DNA of 64,000 bases from an uncultured delta proteobacterium. Its GTDB lineage: Bacteria; Desulfobacterota; Desulfobulbia; Desulfobulbales; Desulfocapsaceae. The notes under the pieces are model-generated. The model was not told the DNA's origin. It ran no database searches and saw nothing but the letters and a program-made list of their open reading frames with translations. The position numbers and the translations under genes were made by a program. The stretch spans positions 45,322 through 109,321 of the forward strand of contig CAIQWD010000107.1 in the NCBI GenBank assembly GCA_903875445.1, in the 5' to 3' direction. Shown piece by piece: positions 36,842 through 46,200 of the stretch; position 1 is the first letter of the stretch; each line of letters starts with the position of its first letter.

Positions 36842-37188
36842 AGAGTGCCGGTCCGACCCGCACATCCGGAGAATCCGATCGATACATCCCATTCTCCGGA
36901 TGCGTGGTCAAAGGGATACCTTTTTTATGCATGGCGATGCAGGCGACTATCCGGAGGTTGGTTGAGCCGCCTGTACGGTCATCACCCCAAGCCAACCTCC
37001 CAACCCTCATATATTTGCACATCTTGCCCATCGTTTGCACAAGATATCCTGCCTGTTACTCTGCCGCAAAATCTCCTAGCCGCTAAAAATGCACCTCCGG
37101 CACGCAGAACTACGAATCCTGGTTGAGGGCTATGGTCGTTTGTAGTATATGTTATGGAACGAATATCTCTGACTGCCAGGAGGTCCAC
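36842..37188. other. Intergenic region with terminator-like hairpin and half operator
   Basis: No gene is supported in this ~350-nt gap. CATCCGGAGAAT (36863-36874) pairs perfectly with ATTCTCCGGATG (36891-36902) and could end transcription of the Roadblock gene, although there is no T run. At 37139-37146 TTTGTAGTATA resembles the right half of the palindromic boxes of the 40-kb array and lies before the first HTH paralogue. Confidence 0.45.
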
Positions 37189-37560
37189 TTGGAAACAGCT
37201 GACTTTTACAACGCCAGAAAGAAGCTCGGAAAGACCCAGAAAGAAATGGCCGAGCTACTCGGCATAGCACTGAAGACGGTGAACAGTTACGAGCAGGGGT
37301 GGAGAAACATTCCGGCTCATATTGAACGTGAGGTGTGGTATCTCCTCAGTAATCAAAGGGGAAATCCGACAAACAGTGACTCGTGCTGGGACATTGTCGA
37401 GTGCGGCGTGAAGGAGCAATGCCCGGCCTGGGAATTTCAAACCGGACATATGTGCTGGTTTATATGCGGCACCTTGTGCGAATGCACCAAAGGCTGCACT
37501 CTCGCAGAAAAGAGTAAAAAATGCCGTTCCTGTGTGATCATCAAAGATCTTCTTAAATAG
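37189..37560 (+). CDS. HTH (Xre-like) protein with C-terminal cysteine-rich domain, paralogue 1
   Basis: The product is 123 aa from a TTG start at 37189, chosen because AGGAGG lies 5 nt upstream and the length then equals that of both neighbouring paralogues. Residues ~8-50 are a helix-turn-helix (ARKKLGKTQKEMAELLGIALKTVNSYEQGWR). The C-terminal ~70 residues carry eleven or more cysteines, including CWDIVECGVKEQCPAWEFQTGHMCWFICGTLCEC and CRSC. The pattern resembles the two-CW metal- or Fe-S-binding module. It probably acts as a DNA-binding metal or redox sensor. The paralogues are at 37826 (+) and 38229 (-). Confidence 0.75.
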   Translation: METADFYNARKKLGKTQKEMAELLGIALKTVNSYEQGWRNIPAHIEREVWYLLSNQRGNPTNSDSCWDIVECGVKEQCPAWEFQTGHMCWFICGTLCECTKGCTLAEKSKKCRSCVIIKDLLK

Positions 37561-37768
37561 GAAAAACAGAGAGATTTTTTCCCTCACGACCTCGACCGGC
37601 ATTGCGCAAATGATTGCTGCATTCTTATCAAGAATGACAGAAACAGCCGCCACCTACAACTACCATGCGGTGCACGATGACACTCAGTTTTCTCCCAACG
37701 TGGCAGAAAATTCACAGCCGATTTTTTCAAAATCTGGTATTTTTCTGAATTGTGCTTACTCTTTTAAT

Positions 37769-37783
37769 CAATGATTATCATTG
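37769..37783. promoter_or_regulatory. Fur-like box upstream of HTH paralogue 2
   Basis: CAATGATTATCATTG is a perfect 7-1-7 palindrome close to the Fur consensus core (NATNATNATNATN). It lies 43 nt before the start codon at 37826, near a TATATT -10-like box at 37789. Iron-dependent control of this paralogue is plausible. Confidence 0.45.
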
Positions 37784-37825
37784 CCATTTATATTTTAGAC
37801 TCCTACCAAGTATTGAGGCTCCCCT

Positions 37826-38197
37826 TTGAAAAAAGAAGATTTCAAGATTTTACGAAAAAAGCTTGGTAAGACCCAGATACAATTGGCGGAAATCTTAGGG
37901 ATGTCGCTCAAGACCATTCACAGCTATGAACAAGGTTGGCGAGTGATACCGACGCACATAGAGCGACACCTCTATTTTTTATTGATCAATCAAAGAGGCA
38001 GAAACGATGCTCTGACACCCTGCTGGGAGAAAAAACTGTGCGATGTTAAAGAACAATGCCCCGCCTGGGAGTTTCAAAGCGGGCATCTGTGCTGGTTCCT
38101 GTGTGGTACACTCTGCAATTGCGCCCAGGAGGCCTGCCACAAAGTAAAATTAGACCTCTGCAAAGAGTGCGACATTTTCAAAGCGTTGTTGAAATAA
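37826..38197 (+). CDS. HTH (Xre-like) protein with C-terminal cysteine-rich domain, paralogue 2
   Basis: The product is 123 aa; the track start (TTGAAA at 37826) gives the same length as both paralogues. The HTH is LRKKLGKTQIQLAEILGMSLKTIHSYEQGWR. The cysteine-rich domain has CWEKKLCDVKEQCPAWEFQSGHLCWFLCGTLCNC and CKEC. Residues CPAWEFQ.GH.CWF.CGT.C.C are conserved in all three copies. It may bind zinc or an Fe-S cluster. It is the only one of the three with a Fur-like box upstream. The gene converges on paralogue 3 with a 31-nt gap. Confidence 0.75.
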   Translation: MKKEDFKILRKKLGKTQIQLAEILGMSLKTIHSYEQGWRVIPTHIERHLYFLLINQRGRNDALTPCWEKKLCDVKEQCPAWEFQSGHLCWFLCGTLCNCAQEACHKVKLDLCKECDIFKALLK

Positions 38198-38228
38198 CCG
38201 AAAACGCCGAAAACCTTATCTTCTCCCT

Positions 38229-38600
38229 CTATTCAAGCAGGGAAGTGAATATCCTGCAACTTCGACAATTCTGCAATTTATCCCGGCGTGAAGAATCTGC
38301 CGTGCAATCGCATTTCGTTCCACAGAGAAACCAGCACAGATGCCCGCTTTGAAACTCCCAGGCGGGACATTTTTCCTTATTGGCGCATTGTTTCTTTTCC
38401 CAGCAAGGGATCAGATTCTGTTTTCTGCTTCGCTGATTACTGAGAAGAAAGAAAATTTGTCGTTCGATATGCGACGGAATTGCCCTGCGTCCTTGTTCAT
38501 AGCTGTGTATCGTTTTAACCGATACACCAAGGAGTTCCGCCAGTTTTTGCTGTGTTTTATTGAGCTTTTTTCTTGCCGGAACGAATTCATCTTTGTTCAT
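38229..38600 (-). CDS. HTH (Xre-like) protein with C-terminal cysteine-rich domain, paralogue 3
   Basis: The product is 123 aa from the ATG at 38600, which has GAGGGGAA about 6 nt upstream; a longer frame to 38648 lacks a site. The HTH is ARKKLNKTQQKLAELLGVSVKTIHSYEQGRR. The cysteine-rich part has CWEKKQCANKEKCPAWEFQSGHLCWFLCGTKCDC and CRSC. It is convergent with paralogue 2, so the pair forms an inverted duplication in protein terms. The regulated targets are unknown; the array upstream of the Hdr operon is a candidate (inference). Confidence 0.75.
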   Translation of the reverse strand: MNKDEFVPARKKLNKTQQKLAELLGVSVKTIHSYEQGRRAIPSHIERQIFFLLSNQRSRKQNLIPCWEKKQCANKEKCPAWEFQSGHLCWFLCGTKCDCTADSSRRDKLQNCRSCRIFTSLLE

Positions 38601-38770
38601 AAAAGTTCCCCTCTTCGCACACTCTGTAAAAATCACGCACCGATACAAGGTCTCGCAGGATGCATCAGCATGGCGACGACAACAAACATACGCCGGATCA
38701 ATTCACTTGTCTTGAGCCGGTTTGCTGAACCATCGCTGGATTGACGATGAAACCCCCTAGATTTCTCCTG

Positions 38771-38802
38771 TATCGATCCCGAAAGAAAGACCGGGATCGA
38801 TA
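38771..38802 (-). terminator. Hairpin downstream of the minus-strand Cys protein at 38818
   Basis: TATCGATCCCG and CGGGATCGATA pair perfectly across a 10-nt loop, 16 nt past the stop of the minus-strand gene. There is no clear U run on the minus strand. Confidence 0.5.
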
Positions 38803-38817
38803 TCTCAATTTGATGGC

Positions 38818-39159
38818 TCAAGCAGAACCACCGGCCTTCCCCATGAGTTTCCGAGCAATGGCAATAACTTCACCTGCATAATAGGTTCTATTGTCAGGAT
38901 TATTGGTATTGGTGGTTTTCCATTTATTTATCGGCGATTCCGGGTCGGCACAGAATGTTACTTTTTGATCCGCTTCTGCCATTAAGCACTTGGTACACTT
39001 ATCACCTGTTAATTCCATGTCGCAGAGTGGGCAAAGGTTTTTCCACGGTTTGCTCAACTTAGCCACATGGGTGACATAGTATTCTCGGTCATGCGCCGGA
39101 TGCTTATAGAGCCAAGTCCACATCTTCACCATTTCTTTTGACATTTCAGCAATTTTCAT
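38818..39159 (-). CDS. Small cysteine-containing protein, family unknown, paralogue of 39230
   Basis: The product is 113 aa with GGAGG upstream of the start. I do not recognise the family. It shares with the next gene the stretch MWTWLY.HPAHD..YYVTHVAKLSKPWKN.CP.C, a second cysteine pair (CTKC), DQK.TFC.DPESP..KW and YAGE.IA.A. Four cysteines in two CxxC units plus a fifth suggest a metal site. The conserved aromatic and histidine residues at the N-terminus suggest a specific ligand or protein surface. No membrane segment or signal is seen. Confidence 0.7.
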   Translation of the reverse strand: MKIAEMSKEMVKMWTWLYKHPAHDREYYVTHVAKLSKPWKNLCPLCDMELTGDKCTKCLMAEADQKVTFCADPESPINKWKTTNTNNPDNRTYYAGEVIAIARKLMGKAGGSA

Positions 39160-39229
39160 TTATCTACCTCCGCGTTTGGAATTACCTTAACTTTATCTGT
39201 TCACATGAATGCCGACAGAAAAGCTTTTT

Positions 39230-39565
39230 TTATACAGAAGCTCCCAGGTCCCCACTTATCCTCTTGGCCATGGCGATGATATCGCCGGCATACAAGGTCC
39301 GATAGTCCGGATTGTCTAAAGTAGTCTCTCGCCATTTTCGGAAAGGCGATTCGGGATCAGTACAGAAAGTCCCCTTCTGGTCTTCCCAGGTCATCAAGCA
39401 ATTGGAACACGTATCTTCGGCCAGTTCGCAGACCGGGCAGTTGTTCTTCCACGGCTTACTCAGTTTGGCGACATGTGTGACGTAAAATGTTTTGTCATGT
39501 GCCGGATGCCTATAGAGCCATGTCCACATTTTCATTACTTCGTTTAACGCTTCAATTTTTTTCAT
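39230..39565 (-). CDS. Small cysteine-containing protein, family unknown, paralogue of 38818
   Basis: The product is 111 aa. I use the ATG at 39565 because GGAGG lies 8 nt upstream; the longer frame to 39733 would run through the operator copy at 39701-39732. It is about half identical to the neighbour at 38818 by eye, with CPVC, CSNC and FC.DPESP conserved. Inverted copies of the palindromic repeat lie at 39701-39899, 136-334 nt upstream, and probably control this gene. Function is unknown. Confidence 0.7.
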   Translation of the reverse strand: MKKIEALNEVMKMWTWLYRHPAHDKTFYVTHVAKLSKPWKNNCPVCELAEDTCSNCLMTWEDQKGTFCTDPESPFRKWRETTLDNPDYRTLYAGDIIAMAKRISGDLGASV

Positions 39566-39700
39566 TTTTCTACCTCCACGCTTGAGATTGTGTCCACGTC
39601 GGTCTTTTTTTGCGACTGAGTCGAAAAAGACCTGAAGACATCGGCTGTCCATTCGCCTCATACTTGCATTGGAAAAAATGTTAACTTTCAAACTGTCTTG

Positions 39701-39732
39701 TGCGACAAAGTGGTATTTCATGCATATGCACA
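39701..39732 (-). promoter_or_regulatory. Inverted copy of the array operator (palindrome + TGTGCATA box)
   Basis: On the minus strand this reads TGTGCATA followed by a palindrome like TACCACTTTGTCGCA centred at 39708. The 20.5-nt distance between box and palindrome is the same as in the five plus-strand units. A further palindrome (ACTACAGAGTAGT, centre 39773) lies 65 nt away, the same inter-unit spacing as in the main array. Confidence 0.55.
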
Positions 39733-39833
39733 TTACGTTGGCGCAGCAAAAACTTGTAGGCGTTTCACTACAGAGTAGTATATTTATTCTATTTCCGTGC
39801 TAACTGGGCATTAAGCCGGAATTGTGTTTCTGT

Positions 39834-39899
39834 TACGACGTTGTAGTATTGAATTTTCCCGACACTACTACAGAGTCGTATTTCTGGCATATGTACATA
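39834..39899 (-). promoter_or_regulatory. Second inverted operator unit: paired palindromes + TATGTACATA box
   Basis: Two palindromes, TACGACGTTGTAGTA (centre 39841) and TACTACAGAGTCGTA (centre 39873), are 32 nt apart, as in the plus-strand array. TATGTACATA at 39890-39899 stands 20.5 nt from the second one. The unit is in minus orientation and lies before the minus-strand gene ending at 39565. Confidence 0.6.
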
Positions 39900-39903
39900 A
39901 CCT

Positions 39904-40378
39904 TATACTACATACGTATAGCATGCCGAAAAAAAAAGCAAGGGAAATTGCGAAATAAAATTGCCCTTGATCTTCTCAGGTCATCTCAGCGAAGAGGTTT
40001 TCTTGTACCATTTTCATTGACAACGCTTTGATTTTATTTTTGATATTGTTCTATTTCATGTCCGCTGTGGTATGAAATTTTCACCTCAACATTAGACGTC
40101 TCGATAAGGCTCGGTATTCCTTCACAGACATCCGGATGTCGGACCTTTGTGGTACTATAACGGCGATCACGCCCTTTCTTTCCTCAAACGTGTGATACAA
40201 ACGAGGACTACCCACCATTTTTTGTCGAATTTTCTGCGTAAGAAACCAAAATTGCTATCTTGCCGGAGAGACCGTCAATGATTTGGGAAGAGGCTTGATG
40301 CTACAACCGTCCAGTTCATTTTTACATTATTTTTTGATTTACCCTTGCTATTTTCCGCGACTTGTTTTAAATAGTACT
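39904..40378. other. Non-coding stretch between inverted and direct operator groups
   Basis: AT-rich, with no supportable gene; a 69-codon plus-strand frame at 39822-40031 has no protein character. Weak half-sites occur at 40146 and 40306, the latter 99 nt before the first array unit. Nothing else was found. Confidence 0.4.
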
Positions 40379-40805
40379 TATGTGCATACGTTAGAAATAC
40401 TACGTTGTAGCAATCTTTTGTGTGCCTATGGCGACATTGTGGCACTTGCCAATTGTAAATTTTTTTGAACTTCATTATGTGCATAAGTCAGAAATACCAC
40501 AATGTCGTAATTTTCGATTAATTCTGTAATACGTTGTAGTGCTAGTGCATATAAATATTGGTGCGTTCATATTATGTGCATAAGCTAAAAATACTACATT
40601 GTAGTAACCGTCAAGTTCATATGTGTTACATTGTGGTGATAAATTTTCATAGAAAAAAACACGATCTTATTGTGTGCATAAGCAAAAAATACGACAATGT
40701 CGTACTGCAAGCGCAGGGTCAATAGTACATTGTGGGATAAATACAAACCCACGTTATGCGCCCTGACTGTATGCATAGGTCAAAAATCGCCACATTGTCG
40801 CAGTA
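40379..40805 (+). repeat. Array of five 97-98-nt operator units upstream of the Hdr operon
   Basis: TGTGCATA-type boxes begin at 40379, 40476, 40573, 40671 and 40768 (steps 97, 97, 98, 97). Each is followed by a palindrome near TACNACAWTGTNGTA centred at 40405, 40502, 40599, 40697 and 40795. In four units a second, weaker palindrome is centred 32-33 nt later (40437, 40534, 40631, 40730). The sequence between the boxes is not conserved. Fixed spacing of short palindromes without conserved filler indicates cooperative protein binding rather than a coding or CRISPR repeat. Confidence 0.75.
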
Positions 40806-40938
40806 CGAATGGCAGGTGCTTTCAATCAACATAGCAGAGCTTGTAGAGGTATTTGAGTTTTGATAACAAGCTTTTCGGGCAGTCTGAGAAGCGATTTCCT
40901 TCCGCCCACGTTGTTTGTGGTCTTTCAAGGGGAAAGAT

Positions 40939-43254
40939 GTGAAGAAAAACAGTATCAACCCAAATTTGTACAGCGAGGTCAAGAGGCTTGGGGCCAAGGA
41001 CATGGAAGCCTGTATGCAATGCGGCAACTGCGCATCGGCCTGTCCTTTGTCTGCTGGGGAAAACACCTTTCCCCGAAAAATCTACCGCTATCTCCAGCTC
41101 GGCCTGCGAGATAAGCTATTGGAATCACCGGAACCGTGGCTCTGCTATTACTGCGGGGATTGCAATACCGATTGTCCACGAGGCGCGGAACCTGCCGAAA
41201 CGATGATGGCGGCCCGTCGCTGGCTGATAACCCAGTACGACTGGACGGGGCTTGCCGCGAAATTCTACACCTCGCCGAAGGCGGAGGTAGGCGCCTTCAT
41301 GGCGATCGCGCTCTTCGTTATTTCGCTGTTCGTGATCTTCCATGGCCCGGTCGTCACCGACCGTGTAGAGCTCAACACCTTTGCACCGGTCCACTGGGTC
41401 CATATCGGCGACCAAATCATGATCCTCATCGTGTTCGCCCTGCTGTTCGCCAATGCCGCCAAAATGTATTTCGGCATCATGCAGGGCACGAAGGTGCCGC
41501 TCCATCTCTATCTCACCCAGGCACCGGTCTTCATCGTCAACTATTTTACCCAGAAACGTTGGCGAAAATGCGGCACCGGGCCGGGCAGCGCCTGGTGGCG
41601 GCACTTCTTCTTGTTCTCCGGCTGGGTAACGATGGAAGTCTTGGTCATGATTACCCTTGCGGCATTTCAGACGGATATCGTCCATCCCTTCTGGCATCCG
41701 ACACGTATTTTCGGTTACTACGCCACCATCGCGCTGATGTTCGGCGCCACTACGATGCTTTACAGTCGCTGGTTCAAAAAAGAGCAGAAGCTGCATCGTT
41801 ATTCGGATTTCACCGATCTCTTCTTCCTGGTTTTGATCATCGCCATTGCCGTTACCGGCATCACGGTGCACATCTTCCGTTTGGCCGGCTTGCCCATCCT
41901 CACCTACACCATTTATGTTATTCATGTGGGAATCTGCGTCGGAATGCTCGTCCTGATGCTGCCCTTCGGCAAACTCTCGCATCTCATGTACCGGCCCTTG
42001 GCGATCTTTCTCAGCACCATAAAGCAGAAGGCCCAAAAAGAGTCGGAGGCAAAATTTGCTGCCATCCGCAAAGATGTCGGCGACACCTTCCAAAGCTGTA
42101 TGCAGTGCGGAACCTGCTCCGCGGTCTGCGCCGGGGCGGAAGTTGCAGACTTCAACCCGCGTTTGGTTCTGCGTAATATTTCTTTGGACCGCGGCTCAAA
42201 TGTCTCGGTCGATCAAGCCGCATGGGGCTGTGTCACCTGCAACAGCTGTGTTGAACACTGTCCGCGCGGCATCGGCATCCTTGATCTTATCAAATCGGTT
42301 CGTCGTCAGGTGGTTGCAGCCGGCCTCTTGCCGAAGAGCTTTGAGACGCCGATCATAAGCCTTAAGAAAAACGGCAATCCCTGGGGCGGCAAGAAGGAAA
42401 ATCGCCTCGACTGGGCGAAAGGGGCAAAACTTCCGACCTATTCTGCTGAACATGAATATTGCCTGTTTACCTGCTGCACAACTGCTTACGACAATGCCAA
42501 CGATAAACCCGGCCAGAAGGCTGGCCTGGCGCTCCTCAGCCTCATGTCCCATGCCGGGGTTTCTTATGGAACGCTTGGCACTAAGGAAAGCTGCTGTGGC
42601 GACATGGTCGACAAGGTGGGTGCTGCCGATGTGGCAGCCGATCTGACCAAGAAAAATACCGATATGTTCCTCGGTGCCGGGGTCAAAAAAATCCTCACTA
42701 CCTCACCCCACTGCCTGAACTCCTTTACCCATGATTATCCGGGCTTGCAAAAGGCTGTCGACGTCGAACATGCCGTAGAACTTCTTGATAAACTTGTAGC
42801 CGATGGCCGACTGAAACCGGTCAAAGCGCAAAATCTCACCGTCACCTACCACGACCCCTGCTACCTTGGCCGTCATAACAGCTTGTACGATGCCCCTCGC
42901 CGGGTTCTCGCCGCAATCCCAGGTCTTAAGGTAATAGAGATGCAGAACAGCAAGGACCGCAGCCTCTGCTGCGGCGGGGGTGCCGGTGGCTCATGGAAGG
43001 AAGGAACAAAGGGCTTAAGTCTTTCGGAAATTCGGGTCAAAGAGGCCATGGACACAGGTGCCTCGGTCATCGCCACGGCTTGCCCCTACTGTATTCGCAC
43101 CCTGGGTGAAGCAATCGTCAAATTAGCTGTCGGAAATAAGATAAAGGTCCAGGACGTATCGGAACTGCTGCTGCAGTCGGTGGACTTGTCGGATACCTCC
43201 GGCAAACCTGGAATCAACCATATGAGCTTTTCTCAGGAGGGCCGTCATGTCTGA
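40939..43254 (+). CDS. Membrane Fe-S protein: QmoC-like module fused to HdrD-like CCG module
   Basis: The product is 771 aa. I chose GTG 40939 because AAGGGG lies 6 nt upstream; a TTG at 40915 is weaker. Two 4Fe-4S motifs (CMQCGNCASACP ~25, CYYCGDCNTDCP ~69) precede a nitrate-reductase-gamma-like membrane part with about six helices (~115-365). Then come two more 4Fe-4S motifs (CMQCGTCSAVC ~387, CVTCNSCVEHCP ~431) and an HdrD/HdrB-type CCG domain (CCTT ~512, CCGDM ~551, CCGGGAGG ~676, ACPYC ~713). It probably moves electrons between a membrane quinone or haem pool and the soluble Hdr proteins encoded downstream, much as QmoC, DsrMK or TmcBC do. It is the first gene of the operon and overlaps the HdrA-like gene by 8 nt. 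Confidence 0.85.
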   Translation: MKKNSINPNLYSEVKRLGAKDMEACMQCGNCASACPLSAGENTFPRKIYRYLQLGLRDKLLESPEPWLCYYCGDCNTDCPRGAEPAETMMAARRWLITQYDWTGLAAKFYTSPKAEVGAFMAIALFVISLFVIFHGPVVTDRVELNTFAPVHWVHIGDQIMILIVFALLFANAAKMYFGIMQGTKVPLHLYLTQAPVFIVNYFTQKRWRKCGTGPGSAWWRHFFLFSGWVTMEVLVMITLAAFQTDIVHPFWHPTRIFGYYATIALMFGATTMLYSRWFKKEQKLHRYSDFTDLFFLVLIIAIAVTGITVHIFRLAGLPILTYTIYVIHVGICVGMLVLMLPFGKLSHLMYRPLAIFLSTIKQKAQKESEAKFAAIRKDVGDTFQSCMQCGTCSAVCAGAEVADFNPRLVLRNISLDRGSNVSVDQAAWGCVTCNSCVEHCPRGIGILDLIKSVRRQVVAAGLLPKSFETPIISLKKNGNPWGGKKENRLDWAKGAKLPTYSAEHEYCLFTCCTTAYDNANDKPGQKAGLALLSLMSHAGVSYGTLGTKESCCGDMVDKVGAADVAADLTKKNTDMFLGAGVKKILTTSPHCLNSFTHDYPGLQKAVDVEHAVELLDKLVADGRLKPVKAQNLTVTYHDPCYLGRHNSLYDAPRRVLAAIPGLKVIEMQNSKDRSLCCGGGAGGSWKEGTKGLSLSEIRVKEAMDTGASVIATACPYCIRTLGEAIVKLAVGNKIKVQDVSELLLQSVDLSDTSGKPGINHMSFSQEGRHV

Positions 43255-46200
43255 GCGAATCGGATTTTTCATCTGCCACTGCGGGATCAATATCGCCTAT
43301 CGAGTCAGGGTCAAGGAGGTGGCAGAGTATGCCGCCACCTTCCCGGGCGTAGTGGTTGCTAAAGACTATCTCTTCATGTGTTCCGATCCGGGGCAGGATC
43401 TGATTGAAAAGGATGTCAAAAATTTTAATCTTACCCGTGTCGTTGTCGCATCGTGCTCGCCGCGTATGCATGAAAAGACCTTCCGGGCGGCCTGCCAGAG
43501 GGCGGGGCTCAACCCCTATCATGCCTTCCATATGGTCAGCGTCCGCGAACACAGCTCCTGGGTGACGGAGAATGAGGACCAGGCGACCGCCAAGGCCATT
43601 ACCATAGTTCGTGCCGGCCTGATGCGGGTCACCAATCAGCATGCCCTGATTCCGAGCAAATTCTCGGTCAATCCGAACACCTTGATAGTCGGCGGCGGCA
43701 TTGCCGGCATGCAGGCGGCCCTCGATATCGCCAGCTCCGGCAACAAGGCCTATCTGGTGGAACGACAACCCACCGTCGGCGGCCATATGTTGCAGTATGA
43801 CAAGACCTTCCCGACCCTTGACTGTGCCGCCTGTATCGGCACCCCGAAGATGGTGGCGGTCGGCCAGGAAAAAAATGTCATCCTCATGACCAACACCGAG
43901 GTGGAAAGTGTTAACGGTTTTATCGGCAACTTCAAGGTCGATGTCAATCAGCGCTCCCGTTACGTCAAAAGCAACTGCACCGGCTGCAGCGATTGCGCCA
44001 AGGTCTGCCCGGTGGAGACCCCGAACGAATGGGATGTCGGCACCAAGATGCGCAAGGCTATCTATATCTCCTTCCCCCAGGCGGTGCCGGTTCGCTATGC
44101 CATTGATAAAAAGGATCGCGGTCCCTGCGTCCAGACCTGTCCGGCGGGCATCAACATTCAAGGCTTTGTTGCCCTGATCAAGGTCGGCAAACCGGCCGAG
44201 GCCCTGAAATTGATCATGGAAAAGATGCCGCTTCCCGGCAGCCTTGGCCGTATCTGCCCCGCCCCCTGCGAGACCGAATGTCGGCGCAAAGAGGTCGATA
44301 ATCCCCTGGCCATCTGTCAGCTGAAACGCTTTGCCGCCGATTCGGTCGATTGGGCGACGCTTGCCGTTCCGACCATTGAAGTTAAGCCTGAAAGCGAAAA
44401 AGTGGCGATCATCGGCGCCGGTCCTGCCGGTCTCTCCGCTGCCTACTTCCTGGCCCTGAAAGGCTATCATCCGACCATTTTCGAAAAGGCGCCGTTTGCC
44501 GGCGGCATGCTGCGCTTCGGTATCCCCGACTACCGGCTGCCACCCGCTATCCTCGAACAAGAGATCAACTATATTAAACGTCTTGGCGTCGATATCCAGC
44601 TGGGTGCGGGCATCGGCAAGGATCGTCCGGTTGGAAACCTGTTGAATGAAGGCTTCAAAGCCGTATATCTGGCAACCGGTGCCTGGAAAAGCCGCAAAAT
44701 GAATATTCCCGGAGAAGATGCCGAGGGCGTCATGCACGGTATCGACTACCTCAACCTCCTCAACCTGAAGAAACCGGTAATAACCGGCAAAAGAGTGGTG
44801 GTGGTCGGCGGCGGCGATGTAGCCATTGACGCAGCCCGCGAGGCCCTACGCCAAGGTGCTGCCGAGGTGAAGATGGTGTATCGTCGTTCCAGGGACGAGA
44901 TGCCCGCCGTCAAACACGAAATCCAGTCCGCCGAGGACGAAGGTATCAAAATCGACCTCCTGGTCAATCCGATTGCGGTCCTTGCCGAAGGCGGCAAGCT
45001 TACCGGTCTCCGCTGCATCAAGATGGCCCTTGGTGAGCCGGATGAATCCGGGAGAAGACGCCCGGTACCGGTCGAAGGTTCGGAATTCGATATCCCCTGC
45101 GACATGATGATTCCGGCAATCGGCCAGCAGGTCAACCCGGCATTTTTGGAGGGGACGACCGGCATTGAACTGACCCGCTGGGGAACGGTGGCCGCCAACG
45201 CCCTCACCTACCAGACCAGCGTCCCCGGCATCTTTGCCGGCGGCGATATGTTTACCGGCCCATCCATCGCTGTCGAGGCGGTGGCCGCCGGCCAGCAGGC
45301 GGCGATCTCCATCGAAAAATATTTGCTTGGTGAGGCTCTCACTGAAAACCGACCGGTCAAGCCGAGCGGTAAAGACTGGAAGCCCATTCCGGCAAAACCG
45401 TTCGTTGCCGCAAGAGCGAAAATGCCGACCCTGCCGGTTGCCGCCCGTATCAACAACTACAAGGAAATCGAAACCGGCTTCAGCGAAGAACAGGCCCGCA
45501 CCGAGGCATCGCGGTGTGTCGATTGCGGCGGTTGCTGTGAATGCAAGCTCTGTCTTGATCAATGCAAGGCCGGGGCCATCGATCACGACATGACCGATAA
45601 AAAAGAAACCATTGATGTCGGCTCGATCATTATCGCCACCGGTTTTGACCCGATGAATCCGTCGAAGATGAGCCAGTACGGTTACGGCAAATACCGCAAC
45701 GTCTTCACCAACATCGAATTTGAGCGTCTCTCCAATGCCACCGGGCCTACCTCCGGCAAGTTGCGTTTACGCGACCTCAAGGATCCGCTCAAATTCACCG
45801 ATGCCCCGAAGAGCGTGGCGATCCTCCACTGCATCGGCAGCCGCGATAAAAATCATCATGAGTATTGCTCGCGTACCTGCTGTATGTACGCCTTGAAGTA
45901 CGCCCATCTGCTGAAGGATAAATGCGGACACGATACGGAAATTTACAACTTCTATATCGATATGCGCTGCTTCGGCAAGGGCTACGAGGAATTCTACAAG
46001 AAGGTCCAGTCCGAAGGGGTGAAGATGATCCGCGGCAAAGTCGGCCTGATCACCGAAGATGCCAACGGTATCCTCACCGTCAAGGGTGAAGACACACTGT
46101 CCAACCGTCTCATAGAGATACAGGTAGAGATGGTCATTCTCTGCACGGCGATGGAGGCCAGGCCGGATGCCCCCGATGTTATGCGGAAATTCGGTATCGG

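Noticed and set aside
39566..39733. N-terminal extension of the Cys protein at 39230
   Set aside because: It would place the operator copy inside the gene, and the ATG at 39565 has a good ribosome site and matches the paralogue.
39822..40031. Open frame of 69 codons in the operator region
   Set aside because: It overlaps the inverted operator copies, has no ribosome site and no protein-like composition.
40436..40460. Sigma-54 promoter-like TGGCAC before the Hdr operon
   Set aside because: The -12 GC is missing at the required spacing, and the match is explained by the palindrome repeat.
40379..40805. Regular repeats considered as a CRISPR array
   Set aside because: The conserved parts are two short palindromic boxes of 8-15 nt, not one repeat of 23-47 nt. 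Units are ~97 nt, weaker half-units lie in between and no cas genes are near.
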